Assembly (NCBI GenBank): GCA_963726765.1
Contig: CAVSDH010000014.1
Span: 124,001 to 188,000, forward strand
Source: CAIWHR01 sp963726765
Lineage (GTDB): Bacteria > Pseudomonadota > Gammaproteobacteria > Burkholderiales > Casimicrobiaceae
DNA: 64,000 nucleotides
Direction: 5' to 3'
Made by a program: the position numbers and the translations under genes. Under the pieces are notes generated by a model, which saw only the letters and a list, made by a program, of their open reading frames with translations, had not been told where the DNA came from and ran no database searches. Shown one piece after another: positions 20,279-30,822 of this stretch (the first letter of the stretch is position 1; the number at the start of each line of letters is the position of its first letter).

Positions 20279-20339
20279 AATCGCGAGGTTTTGCTCCACC
20301 TGATCCCGTCCCTCTCGGTTCCGGAGGGGGAAGCGAACG

Positions 20340-20870
20340 ATGATCGATTTTTCCCGCAACCACTTCGAGCTCTTCGGCCTGCCAGAGCGCTTCCGCTTCG
20401 ACGCGGCCTCGCTCGACCGCGCCTATCGCGCGCTGCAAAGCGAAGTGCATCCGGATCGCCACGCCGAGGCCGGTGAGGCCGAGCAGCGGCTGGCGCTGCA
20501 GTCCTCGGCGCGGGTGAACGAGGCCTACCAGGCGCTGCGCGATCCGGTGGCGCGCGCGCAGTATCTCCTTTCCCTGCACGGCGTCGAGGCCCTTGCGGAA
20601 ACCGACACCGCGCTGCCTCATGAATTTCTGGAGCGCCAGCTCGAACGCCGGGAAGCCGCCGAGGAGGCGCGGGCCGCGCAGGACGCGAGCCGACTCGACG
20701 CTCTGACCGTCGAGATTCGCGCCGACGCGCAGCGACTCGAGCGGCGCCTCGCCGCGCGGCTCGACGCGGAAGGCGCGTGGGTTGCGGCGCGCGGCGACGT
20801 GCGCGAGCTGAAGTTCCTCTCGAAGCTCGCGGCCGACATCGACGAGATGCAATCCGAGCTCGACGGCTAG
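20340..20870 (+). CDS. hscB: Co-chaperone HscB (Hsc20)
   Basis: The 176-residue J-protein has its HPD motif at 37-39 (SEVHPDRH) and the C-terminal three-helix bundle that holds IscU. It delivers IscU to HscA and stimulates its ATPase. The SD-like GGAGGGGG upstream of the ATG supports the start. hscA begins 11 bp later. Confidence 0.96.
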   Translation: MIDFSRNHFELFGLPERFRFDAASLDRAYRALQSEVHPDRHAEAGEAEQRLALQSSARVNEAYQALRDPVARAQYLLSLHGVEALAETDTALPHEFLERQLERREAAEEARAAQDASRLDALTVEIRADAQRLERRLAARLDAEGAWVAARGDVRELKFLSKLAADIDEMQSELDG

Positions 20871-20881
20871 GGCGGGCGCCG

Positions 20882-22751
20882 ATGGCACTCCTGCAGATTT
20901 CCGAGCCCGATGCGTCGCCGGCGCCGCGTGCCCGTCAGCTCGCGGTCGGCATCGACCTCGGCACGACCAATTCCCTCGTCGCGACGGTGAGAAACGGCAT
21001 TCCCGTCGTGCTCCCCGACGAGGATGGGCATCCGCTGCTGCCGTCGATCGTCCGTTACGGCGAAGCCGGCGTCGACGTCGGCCATCGCGCGCAGGCGCAG
21101 ATGGCCGCCGATCCGCAGAACACGATCGTCTCGGTCAAGCGGCTCATGGGGCGCGGCCTCGCCGATCTCACCGATGCGCGACGCTTTCCATACCGCTTCG
21201 TCGACGACCCCGGCATGGTGCGGCTTGCAACGCGCGCAGGCGTCAAGACGCCCGTCGAAGTTTCCGGCGAGGTCCTGCGCGCGCTGCGCGAGCGCGCGGA
21301 GGCGAGCCTCGGCGGAGCGCTCCGCGGCGCGGTGGTCACCGTGCCGGCGTACTTCGACGACGCGCAGCGGCAGGCGACCAAGGATGCCGCGACACTTGCG
21401 GGGCTCGACGTTCTGCGCCTGCTGAACGAGCCCACCGCCGCGGCGATCGCCTACGGGCTCGACAACACCGCCGAAGGCACGTACGCGATCTACGATCTCG
21501 GCGGCGGGACGTTCGACATCTCGATCCTGCGCCTGTCCAAGGGCGTGTTCGAGGTGCTGGCGACCAACGGCGACTCGGCGCTGGGCGGCGACGATTTCGA
21601 CCACCGCGTCTACTGCTGGGTCATCGAGGCCGCCGATGCTGCCGCCACTGTCACCCGAGGATACGCGGCTCCTGATGACGAAGGCGCGCGAGGCGAAGGA
21701 GAACCTGACGCTGCACGCGTCGGCGCCGATCGTCGCCACGCTTTCGACGGGCCGGAAGGTCGACGTGACGCTGACCGCCGCGACGTTCACGGCGATCACG
21801 GCGAATCTCGTCGCCAAGACGCTCGCTCCGGTCAGGCGCGCGCTGCGCGACGCCGCGCTCGCCACTTCCGACATCGAGGGCGTGGTCATGGTCGGCGGCG
21901 CCACCCGGATGCCGCAGGTGCAGAAGGCGGTCGGCGATTTCTTCGGGCAGCCCCCGCTGACGAACGTCGATCCCGATCAGGTCGTGGCGCTCGGCGCGGC
22001 GATCCAGGCCGACGTGCTCGCCGGCAATCGACGGGCGGGCGGCGCCGACGACTGGCTGCTCCTCGACGTGATTCCGCTGTCGCTCGGACTGGAGACGATG
22101 GGCGGTCTCACCGAGAAGATCGTTCCGCGCAATGCGACCATTCCGGTGACGCGCGCGCAGGAATTCACGACGTTCAAGGACGGCCAGACGGCGATCGCGA
22201 TTCACGTGGTTCAGGGCGAGCGCGAGAGGATCGCCGACTGCCGCTCGCTCGCGCGCTTCGAGCTGCGCGGCATTCCGCCAATGGCGGCGGGCGCGGCGCG
22301 TGTGCGCGTGACGTTCCAGGTGGACGCCGACGGCCTGCTGTCGGTGTCCGCGCGCGAGATGACCTCCGGCGTCGAAGCGGCGATCGTCGTCAAGCCGTCG
22401 TACGGGCTCACCGACGTCGAGATCGCACGCATGCTGCGGGACTCGTTCGCGCATGCGGTGGACGACATGGCGGCGCGCTCGCTTGCGGAAGCGCAGGTCG
22501 AGGCGGATCAGGTCGTCGCCGCGACCCGAAATGCGCTGGAGGCCGACGGCGATCTCCTGTCGGCCGCTGCGCGTGCCGCGATCGACGCGGCGCTCGACGA
22601 GGTCACCCGGTGTCGCGGCGGCATCGATCATCGCGCGATCGTCGCGGCCACCGCCGGTCTCAATCGGGCAACCGAGGAATTCGCGAGCCAGCGCATGGAC
22701 CGCAGCGTCGCGCGCGTGCTCAAGGGCCGAAAGGTCGACGCGCTCACCTGA
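20882..22751 (+). CDS. hscA: Fe-S assembly chaperone HscA (one-base insertion)
   Basis: Hsp70-family protein of about 622 residues. The nucleotide-binding domain has AVGIDLGTTNSLVA, YDLGGGTFDISIL and MVGGATRMPQVQ. The substrate-binding domain holds the IscU LPPVK motif. The frame changes near 21640, within EAADAA followed by PLSPEDTRLL; deleting one base joins the two halves without loss. All conserved ATPase motifs are present on both sides, so the shift is probably a sequence error. It drives release of the cluster from IscU with HscB. Confidence 0.95.
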
Positions 22752-22773
22752 GCCTCCGCGCCGCACCGGTCGC

Positions 22774-23112
22774 ATGCCACGCATCCAAGTCCTTCCGCAT
22801 CCCGAGCTCTGCCCCGAAGGCGCGGCCTTCGAGTCGGCGAAGGGCATGTCGGTCTGCGACACGCTGCTGGAGCACGGGATCGAGATCGAGCACGCCTGCG
22901 AAAAATCCTGTGCCTGCACGACGTGCCACGTGATCGTGCGCGAGGGCCTTTCGTCGCTGTCCCCATCCACCGAGGACGAGGACGATCTTCTCGACCGCGC
23001 ATGGGGTCTGACGCCGCTCTCGCGCCTGTCGTGCCAGGCGATCGTCGACGACGCCCCGCTGACGATCGAGATCCCGCGGTACACGATCAATTACGCGAAG
23101 GAAAAGCGCTGA
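22774..23112 (+). CDS. fdx: ISC-type [2Fe-2S] ferredoxin
   Basis: The 112-residue adrenodoxin-type ferredoxin has ligands C42, C48, C51 and C87 (ACEKSCACTTCHV ... LSCQAI). It gives electrons for cluster assembly on IscU. The ATG at 22774 gives the usual MPRIQVLPHP start 22 bp after hscA. Confidence 0.96.
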   Translation: MPRIQVLPHPELCPEGAAFESAKGMSVCDTLLEHGIEIEHACEKSCACTTCHVIVREGLSSLSPSTEDEDDLLDRAWGLTPLSRLSCQAIVDDAPLTIEIPRYTINYAKEKR

Positions 23113-23214
23113 CTGTCGCGAATCCGCCGCGGGCGGGTCCGCTCGTCGCCTCGAAGCCCGACGTCACTGCGCTCGATTCACAACGAACTGCCCACCACGC
23201 CCGGGAAGCGAACG

Positions 23215-23409
23215 ATGAAATGGACCGACACTCGCGAAATTGCGATCGCACTCGCCGAGGCCCATCCGGGCATCGACCCGCTCGACGTGCGATTCACGGA
23301 TCTGCACGCGTGGGTCTGTGCGCTGCCGGGCTTCGACGACGATCCGAAGCGCAGCGGTGAAAAGATCCTCGAGGCGATCCAGTCGAACTGGATCGACGAG
23401 GCGGATTGA
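23215..23409 (+). CDS. iscX: IscX (YfhJ) Fe-S assembly regulator
   Basis: The 64-residue acidic protein has the family motifs DTREIAIALAEAHPGIDPL, VRFTDLHAWV and IQSNWIDE. It binds IscS and iron and tunes desulfurase activity. It closes the isc operon after a gap of about 100 bp from fdx. Confidence 0.93.
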   Translation: MKWTDTREIAIALAEAHPGIDPLDVRFTDLHAWVCALPGFDDDPKRSGEKILEAIQSNWIDEAD

Positions 23410-23635
23410 ATTGCAGGCTTGAGCCACTCGTCCGGCGCGCTCGCAGTGCCTGGACGCCGGGCGCCCGCTGAAGGGCGTTCCGGTCAGTCGAGATATGCCG
23501 CAACCTCCTGACCAGCGAAATTTCGGGGTAAGCTCGCACTCAGGCTTGAGATCTTCGCCGCGCTTCTGCGCAATCGGATCGGCGATTCTCCGAAGAGGGC
23601 CCGTGGATTGCGACTTGTTCTCAACCAGCCCTTGC

Positions 23636-26215
23636 GTGAGCCCGTCCGCACAACCCCTGGTATCCGTGATCGTCCGCAGCATGGGGCGGCCGGAGCTCGC
23701 GATGGCGCTGGAGTCGATATCACGGCAGGATTATCCGCTCGTCGAGACGATCGTCGTCGACGCGACAGGCGGCGGCCATCCGCCGTTGCCGTCGTTTCCG
23801 CGCCGCCGGGTCATGTCCGACGAATCGTCGGCGGCGAACGTGCGCTGCCACGGGCATTCGCAGCGAACGTGGGCCTGCTGGCGGCGCGCGGCGACTGGCT
23901 GTGCTTTCTCGACGACGACGACACCTACGACAGTCATTTCGTGTCGGCCATGGTCGACGCGGGCGCCCGCCATCCCGCGGCACTGGTCGTGTACGGGCGC
24001 TCGCGGCTGCTCTCCGCGGATGGAAAGGTCGAGCGATTGTTCGGCGCTCCGTTCAATCGGGCTCTCATGCACTACGGGCCGCTGTTCCACTGGTGCGCGG
24101 CGCTTATCCGGCGCAAGGTCGTCGAGCTGGGTTGCCGGTTCGACGAGGCGCTGGCCGTCTGCGAGGACCGTGACTTCCTCGCGCAGATCGCCCGGTACTC
24201 GGACTTTGCATTCGTGCCGGTGGTCGGCTTCAATTACCACGCCTATCGCGGTACCTCGGGAACCACCGAGACGAACCGCGACACGGCGAATACGATCCGT
24301 TTCGATGCTCTTTTGCGTGCCAAGGTGGCCGGCGAAGGCGCCTACCATTCGCGCCGGGCGACGCGGATGTGCATTCGGGCCATCGACGCTTACCGCAAAG
24401 GGAACGGCGCGGAATCCCGCAACCTGCTCGAGACGCTGCTGCGCGAATATCCCGACGATCCGAACGCCTTGCACGGTCTCGCGCGCCTCGAGCTCGATCA
24501 AGGGCTTCTCGACAGCGCCGTGGAGCGAATCGATCGGGCCGTCGACATCAATCCGTTTGCCGCAGAATTTCGACTGACGCGCGCGACGATCCTGGACAGG
24601 CTTGGCCGGCAGCGGGAAGCGAGAGCGGAGGCGCTCGCGGCCGCCGGGGAGCCCGCGCTGCGCCGCGACGCCGGCGAATTGTTGTCGCGCATGGGCCCGG
24701 CCACCGACACCGGCCCGCGAGTCGCCAATGCTGCCGCAAATGCCGCAGCGTCGGTGCCCCGCATGGGGCCGTGCCCCTGCGGAAGCGGGAGGCGCTACAA
24801 GCAATGCTGTGGCCGTCCCGCAGCGGAGTCCGCTCGTCTGCCTTCGGATCGCTTGCTGGAGCGTGCGCGCGGATGGCTCGTCCGCGGCGAAGCACATCGC
24901 GCCCAGGAGATCGTCGACGGGCTTGCGCCAACGGACGTCGGATCGGCCGAATTGTCGCGAACCGCCGGAGAGATCTGCCTGGAGCTCGCCCGGTTCGAGC
25001 AGGCTTACGCGTTTCTGGAACGTTCGGCCAAATTGGCGCCGTCCACCCGAACGGGCACGCTGCTGCACACCTGCTGCAATTTCATGTGGCGACCCCGCAC
25101 GTACGACGCGGTGCGGGCGACAGTCCTGGGCCTTCGCGATCGCATCGAAAAACGCGCGCAATGCGCAGGGCCATCGTCGACCGGTCCGATCCACGTGCTG
25201 GCTGCTTCCGGGGTGCCGGGGACCTTCGCGAACCAGGCCGTTCATCTTGCCCGCGCGCTTTCTCCGCGGTCCGGGGTTCGGCTGTGGTCGACGATGCCGC
25301 TTCCCGACGAGCGGAACCGGGCGTTTCCCATCGAGGCGCTGGACTCCGCCCCGCGGCGCGTTTCCCCATGGCGGCACGCTGGTACTGGCGGGGCACCATT
25401 TCGATTGCGGCTTCTGGTGGCAACGTGCGGCGTTCGATCGCGTGGTGATCCTCGTGACCCCGGATTTTCCCGAGGAACTCGTCCACCGGATGGTCGATAT
25501 CGAAGAGACCGCACGAACCGCACGGATAGATTTCGTGTTTTGCTCTCGGCATTCCAGGGATCTGTTGGGTCTGCCGGGACCCATCCAGTATCCGATGGTC
25601 GACGTACCGAAAGTCGCGCGGCCGATGGTCAGGCGAGGCGGGCAGGGCAGTCTCGTCGTCGGCTCGCACAGCCTGGAGGGTCGGATGAAGCATCATCCGA
25701 ACGATCCGGCGTTCTTCCGCGAGGTCATGGCGCGGGGGCATCGCTTGAGCCTGCTCGGCCTCTCCGGCATGCAGGCTGCATTTGACGGCGATCCTGACCC
25801 ATGGGCAATCGAGTTTCTCGATACGTCCGGCGTCGGTGCGAGCACGTTCCTCGGCGGCCTGGATTGCTTCGTCCATCGCGGACACCCGCAGATTGCCGAT
25901 ACCTGCGGCAGCCGCGCCATCGAGGCCATGGCGATGTCGCTGCCGGTCATCGTGTTTCGGTCGCGTGTAGGTGCGGCCGAACTGATCGAGCACGGTCACG
26001 ACGGGTTCCTGGTGGAGACGGAGGCCGAAGCGCTGGCCTGCCTGGATCGCCTGGCCGCGGATCACGACCTGCGCGCCGCCATCGGTGCGAATGCGCGACG
26101 CAAGGTGACCACGGTCATGGCGGACCAGCAGGCGCGGATTGCGGAATACTTCGTCGGCGTCCCGGGCGCGATCGACGGCGGGATTCGAGGAGCCATCGCA
26201 ACCCGCCCTCAATGA
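23636..26215 (+). CDS. Glycosyltransferase fusion: GT2 - TPR-like - SEC-C zinc motif - helical repeat - GT4/GT1-like (frameshifted)
   Basis: The product is about 860 residues once two shifts are bridged (near 23815 and 25355). It starts with a GT-A domain (LVSVIVRSMGRPELAMALESI; acidic site LCFLDDDDTYDSHF), followed by TPR-like repeats. At about residue 380 lies a SEC-C motif CPCGSGRRYKQCCG (CxCx8CC, expected to bind one zinc). A second helical region follows. The last 300 residues resemble a GT-B enzyme: GSRAIEAMAMSLPVIVFRSR, AELIEHGHDGFLVET. GTG 23636 is a likely start because the first strand follows at once, but the N-terminus is uncertain. Such long multi-GT proteins often build surface polysaccharides or glycosylate surface proteins. 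The SEC-C insertion is unusual, and the next gene has the same module. Confidence 0.75.
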
Positions 26216-26234
26216 CCTCTAGCCAGCGACCGGC

Positions 26235-28113
26235 ATGGCCAATGCTTCGCGAAACGAACGGTGCCCCTGCGGCAGCGGCAGGCGTTTCAAGCACTGTTGC
26301 GGTCAGGTCGGCATGGATCACGGCGAGAGCGCGCCGCCGCCGATTGCGGCGCCGGTGGCGATTCCTCCCGATGACCCGTCGGGCAAGCCGCAACTCAGCA
26401 TCGTGCTTCCCTATTTTCGGAAGCTGGACGAGTTCACGGCGGGTGCTGCCGCTCAACCTGCCTTATTTCGCGCGCGCCGGGATCGAAGTCATCCTGGCAC
26501 TGGACGAGAATTCGCAGGAAGCAGACGTCCTGGGCCTGTTGAAGGACCATCGGCAGGTCCGCTGGAAGGTCGTCGTCAACGACGTTGCGCATCCCTGGCG
26601 CCCGCCTTGCCGCGCCATCAACGTCGGACTGCGCCACGCGTCGGGTCGCTACGTGCTGGTGGCATCGCCGGAGTCGGCCTTCGTCGGGGACGTGCCGGAG
26701 CAGGCGCTTCGGATTGTGCGTCATCACCCGGACGGCATCGCCGTCGGCCGCGTCGCCTTTGCGCGGTTCGATGATCTTCGAAGCGGCCATTCACTGGAAT
26801 CGCAGTTCGCCGCTGCGGCGCCCGCGGCGCTGTATCTCCATACGTTCTATGGCTCCATTTGCGGGCCGACGGCGGCATTCGAGTCGATCCGCGGGTACGA
26901 CGAGACATTTGCCACCGGTGGCGGGGATGACGACAACGTCCGCGTCCGCCTGGAAATGGCGGGGTACACCCTGCTCGCGTGCGCCGGCATTCGCGTCCTT
27001 CACCTGTCGACCGAGCCGCGTGACGGGAGCGAGCACTACGATCCCGAGAACGATTTTCTCAAGTGCACGCCTTCGTCCCCGCAGGCGAATCCGCACACGG
27101 ATTGGGGGCGGGAATTCTCGCGCATGGCCTATGTGGCCGACGTTTCCGTACCTGCGCACGGCGAGGGTGCGGATTGGAGCCCTCCGACAACATTTTCGCG
27201 TCCTCCTTCCGGCTCGGTCGTCCCGACCGGCTCGAGGCGGCGTTGCGACATCTGCGGCAGATTGTTGCACTACGAATCCCCCGCAATCGCGTGCGCGGGA
27301 TGCCGATCTGCGCCAGCGATCGCCGGGCCGACGGCACGAACATCCGCCTCTCCGAAAATCGCGTGCGTCATGCAGGTCAGAAACGAGGAGCGGTATCTGG
27401 GCGGGTGCCTCGCGCACCTGCGAGATCACGTGGACGGATTCATCGTGCTCGACGATGGCTCTACCGACGCCACCAGGCAAATACTGGAACGCGAAGGGCG
27501 TCTTCTCGATTGCCTCCTGAACCCTCCGCGAGACCAGCATGTCTGGCGGGAGCGGGAGAACAAGATGCGGCTCCTGCAGCGTGCGCGCGATCTGGGCATC
27601 GATTGGGTGCTTTGCTGCGACGCCGACGAACGCTACGAGAGACAGTTTCTGGACAACCTGAGGGCAATCGCGAATTCACTCTCCCACGAAGAGCTCGCCT
27701 GCGTCTCCGTGACCCTGCGGGAGCTCTGGAATTCCCCCCGGCAATTTCGTGTCGACGGAATCTGGGGCAACAAGATCCGCTCGCGTTTCTTTCGCGTACC
27801 GCGCGAGATTACCTTCGATCTGGACGCGGACTTGCACGGACAGTGGTACCCCGACCGGGTGAGGGAGCAAGGACGCATGATCCGGATTCGGCACATCGTC
27901 TACCACCTGAAATCGATACGCCGGGAAGATCGCCTCGAGCGGCGGGATTTTTACAATCGGATCGATCCCGATAGGCGCTTTCAGGCGGGCGGATACGATT
28001 ACCTTGCGGACGAAGGACCGGATCTGCGCCTCGAAATCATCAGGAACGGCCGCGAGTATCGGTACGACACGCTCCCGGCGGATCTCGCGATGCTCCTCGG
28101 TGACGGCGACTAG
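26235..28113 (+). CDS. SEC-C - GT2-like - zinc ribbon - GT2 glycosyltransferase fusion (frameshifted)
   Basis: ATG 26235 begins with a SEC-C motif within the first 25 residues (C10, C12, C21, C22 in CPCGSGRRFKHCCG). A GT2-like domain follows (LSIVLPYFRKLDEF, GGGDDDNVRVRLEMAGY); an extra A at about 26436 breaks its first part. A four-cysteine zinc ribbon (CDICGRLLHYESPAIACAGC) near 27245-27305 links it to a second GT2 domain (IACVMQVRNEERYL, IVLDDGSTDATRQILE, CCDADERYERQF). Total length is about 625 residues. It is separated from the previous gene by 19 bp, and the two are probably co-transcribed. Function is inferred as sugar transfer onto a surface polymer or protein; acceptor and donor cannot be read from sequence. 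Confidence 0.75.
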
Positions 28114-28179
28114 GACCGGCAAACGCCCGGGCGACATCGTGGCCAAAGCGAATTGGACGACGTCCGGGCAGCGGTGCGC

Positions 28180-29524
28180 TCAGCGCACGAACAGCGCAAT
28201 CGACTCGACGTGCGCGGTGTGCGGAAACATGTTGATCACGCCGGCGGCGGCGAGCGCGTATCCGTGGGTGTGCACCAGGACCTGCGCGTCGCGAGCGAGC
28301 GTGGCGGGATTGCAGGACACGTAGACGACTCGGGCAGGCACGCCGTCCCCAGGCAGCGCCTTGACGAGCTCGATCGCGCCCTCGCGCGGCGGATCGAGCA
28401 GCACGCGGTCGAGAGGTCCCAGCGCTTCCAGGCTCTCCGGCGTTGCAGCGAACAGATTGGCCACCTCGAACGTCGCCCGGCCCGCGAGGCCGTTGTGCAC
28501 GGCCGTCTCCTGCGCGCGGCGGACCAGTCCCGCATTTCCTTCGACACCGACCACGTTCGCACCGCGGCGCGCGATCGGCAGCGTGAAGTTGCCGAGCCCG
28601 CAGAAGAAGTCGGCGATCCGCTCGCCCGGCTGCGGATCGAGCAGCGCGATCGCCCGCCGCACGAGCACGCGATTGATCGCCGCGTTGACCTGCGTGAATT
28701 CCGTCGGCACGTACGGAAACGTGAGGTCGAATTCGGGCAGCGCGTAAGCGAGCCGCGATGGCGCGGGACGCAGGAGAACGGCGCTTTCCGGGCCCGACGA
28801 CTGCAGCCAGAACTCCACGTCGTGCAATTCGGCGAACGCCGCGAGCAACGCTTCGTCGGCAGGCGTCGAGCGGCGCGAGGATGCGCAGCACGAGGGCGCA
28901 AGCGGGCGCGTGTCGGTCGTGACCGTCCCCCATCGCCAGCTCGATCTGAGGCAGGCGGTCGCGCAGCGAGAGCTCGCCGACCAGCGTGCGCAGCTTCGGA
29001 AGCAGCGCGGACACCTTCGGCGGCAGGATCGCGCACGACGTCATGTCGGCGACGTAACTCGACTTCCGCTCATGGAAGCCGACCAGCACGCCGCCTTTCT
29101 TCGGGACGTGTCGTACGGACAGGCGCGCCCGGTGCCGGTATCCCCATGAAGGTCCGTGGATGGGCGGAAGGACCATCAGCGCCCGCACGCGACCGAGGTG
29201 CCACAATGCGTCCTCGAGCGCGCGCTGCTTCGCCGCGACCTGCGCGGCGGCGTCGAAGTGCTGCAGCGAGCAACCGCCGCACACGCCGAAATGGGGGCAG
29301 CGCGGGACCACCCGGGCCGGATTGGCGCGCAGGATCCGATCCGCACGCGCGATTTCGAAGGTCGGCTTCCGCTTGAGGGTCGTGATGGCCGCGCGCTCGC
29401 CCGGAAGCGCGCCTTCGACGAACACGGCCTTGCCGTCGATGCGTGCCACACCGCGGCCTTCCTGGTCGAGCGAGGCCACGTCGACAATCGACGGCGAAGC
29501 GGTGCGGATGGCGGAATCGGGCAT
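28180..29524 (-). CDS. rlmD: 23S rRNA (uracil(1939)-C(5))-methyltransferase RlmD (one-base insertion)
   Basis: About 447 residues. An N-terminal TRAM domain (VASLDQEGRGVARIDGKAVFV) is followed by four cluster cysteines (PRCPHFGVCGGCSLQHF, plus a later one) for a [4Fe-4S] cluster, then the SAM-dependent m5U methyltransferase domain with DFFCGLGNFTLPIA, LDPPREGA and the catalytic cysteine in VYVSCNPATLARD. One extra base near 28870 separates RILAPLD from ADEALLAAF. TrmA/RlmC are alternatives, but the TRAM domain and length fit RlmD. Confidence 0.92.
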
Positions 29525-29587
29525 GGACGGCGCACGGCGCGGAGCGAGCCATTCTACGTTGACGGCGTCGTCGCGTAGAATCTCCGC

Positions 29588-30283
29588 ATGTTGATGCTTT
29601 CGCTCGATTGCTCGACCGAGTGGTGCAGCGTCGCCGTCGGTGACGGCACGCAGTGGCACGCGCGCGACGAGCACGCGGGGCACGCACACTCGGAGCGCCT
29701 GTTGCCGATGGTGCGGAGCGTGCTCGGCGATGGCGGGTTTGCTCTGGGACAGCTCGACGGGATCGCATTCGGTGCGGGGCCGGGGTCGTTTACCGGAATC
29801 CGCATCGGTTGCGGCGTTGCACAGGGGCTGGCACTGGGCGCCGATCTGCCGGTCGTTGCGGTGCCGACGCTCGAGGCGCTTGCGCAGGAGGCGCGGCGCG
29901 CCCACGGTTGGACCTCGGTCGTCGCCTGCCTCGACGCGCGCATGCGCGAGATTTACGTCGCCCTTTACGAGGCCGACGGCGACCATTGGCGCGCGCTGAC
30001 GGAACCGGTGGCGTCGCCGCCGGAAACGCTGCGCCTGCCACCCCGGCAGGGCAGCGTCGGTGGCGCCGGGAACGGATTCGCCGCCTACCCGGCGTTGGCC
30101 GCGCAACTCGGACTGGCTGCGGTCGACGCCAGCCTGCGGCCGACGGCGCGGGCGATCGCCGAACTCGCCTTGCCGCGACTCGTTGCAGGCGAAGGCGTGG
30201 AAGCCGCCATGGCGCTTCCGCATTACGTGCGCCATCGCGTCGCGCTCACGACGGCCGAGCGCGAGGCGGGTGCGCGCCTTTGA
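29588..30283 (+). CDS. tsaB: tRNA threonylcarbamoyladenosine biosynthesis protein TsaB
   Basis: The 231-residue ASKHA-fold protein starts MLMLSLDCSTEWCSVAV and has the GPGSFTGIRIGCGVAQGLA motif. It partners TsaD in t6A37 formation on ANN-decoding tRNAs. rimI follows after seven bases, the usual arrangement. Divergent from rlmD 63 bp away. Confidence 0.95.
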   Translation: MLMLSLDCSTEWCSVAVGDGTQWHARDEHAGHAHSERLLPMVRSVLGDGGFALGQLDGIAFGAGPGSFTGIRIGCGVAQGLALGADLPVVAVPTLEALAQEARRAHGWTSVVACLDARMREIYVALYEADGDHWRALTEPVASPPETLRLPPRQGSVGGAGNGFAAYPALAAQLGLAAVDASLRPTARAIAELALPRLVAGEGVEAAMALPHYVRHRVALTTAEREAGARL

Positions 30284-30290
30284 TCCCGCG

Positions 30291-30791
30291 ATGGCGTCGA
30301 ATCCACGCATGTTTCCCACGCGCTCGCCCGAGTGGCGGCCGCTGCGCGAAGGCGATATCGCCTATGTCGCGGCGCTCGAGGCGCAGATTCACGCAGCTCC
30401 GTGGACGCCGGGCAATTTTCGCGACGCCCTCGCGGCAGGCTACTGCGCGAACGTCGGCGTTCGCGAGGGGCGCGTCGTCGCCTACGGCGTCCTGATGCTG
30501 GCGCCGGGCGAAGCGCAGATCCTCAACCTCTCCGTCGTTCCGGACGCGCGCCGTGAAGGGCTGGGACGCCTGCTGCTGCGCCGGTTCGTCGACGACGCGC
30601 GCCGCCTCGGCGCCGAGCAGATCTTTCTCGAGGTGCGCGTTTCGAACGTCGCAGCCATCGCGCTCTACGCGGCCGAGGGATTCAGACCCGTCGGCCGCCG
30701 CGAAAGCTATTACCCGGCGATGAGCGAAGGCGCCGTTCGCGAGGACGCACTCGTCATGCGGCGGCCGGTCGTCCTGCCGCGGGCGATCTGA
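30291..30791 (+). CDS. rimI: Ribosomal protein bS18 N-acetyltransferase RimI
   Basis: The 166-residue GNAT acetyltransferase has acetyl-CoA-binding motif A (LSVVPDARREGLGRLLLRRF) and the VRVSNVAAIALYAAEGF motif. It acetylates the S18 N-terminus. The N-terminal extension before REGDIAYVAALE is short, and ATG 30291 follows tsaB by seven bases. Confidence 0.93.
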   Translation: MASNPRMFPTRSPEWRPLREGDIAYVAALEAQIHAAPWTPGNFRDALAAGYCANVGVREGRVVAYGVLMLAPGEAQILNLSVVPDARREGLGRLLLRRFVDDARRLGAEQIFLEVRVSNVAAIALYAAEGFRPVGRRESYYPAMSEGAVREDALVMRRPVVLPRAI

Positions 30792-30822
30792 TACGCCGGC
30801 GCCACGCGTTCCCCCAACGGCC

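Noticed and set aside
18180..22751. iscS and hscA as pseudogenes
   Set aside because: Each has one single-base insertion and otherwise perfect family sequence with all catalytic residues; many other genes in the window show the same error type.
29555..29580. Sigma-70 promoter for tsaB (TTGACG and TAGAAT)
   Set aside because: The spacer is only 11 bases, too short for a functional promoter.
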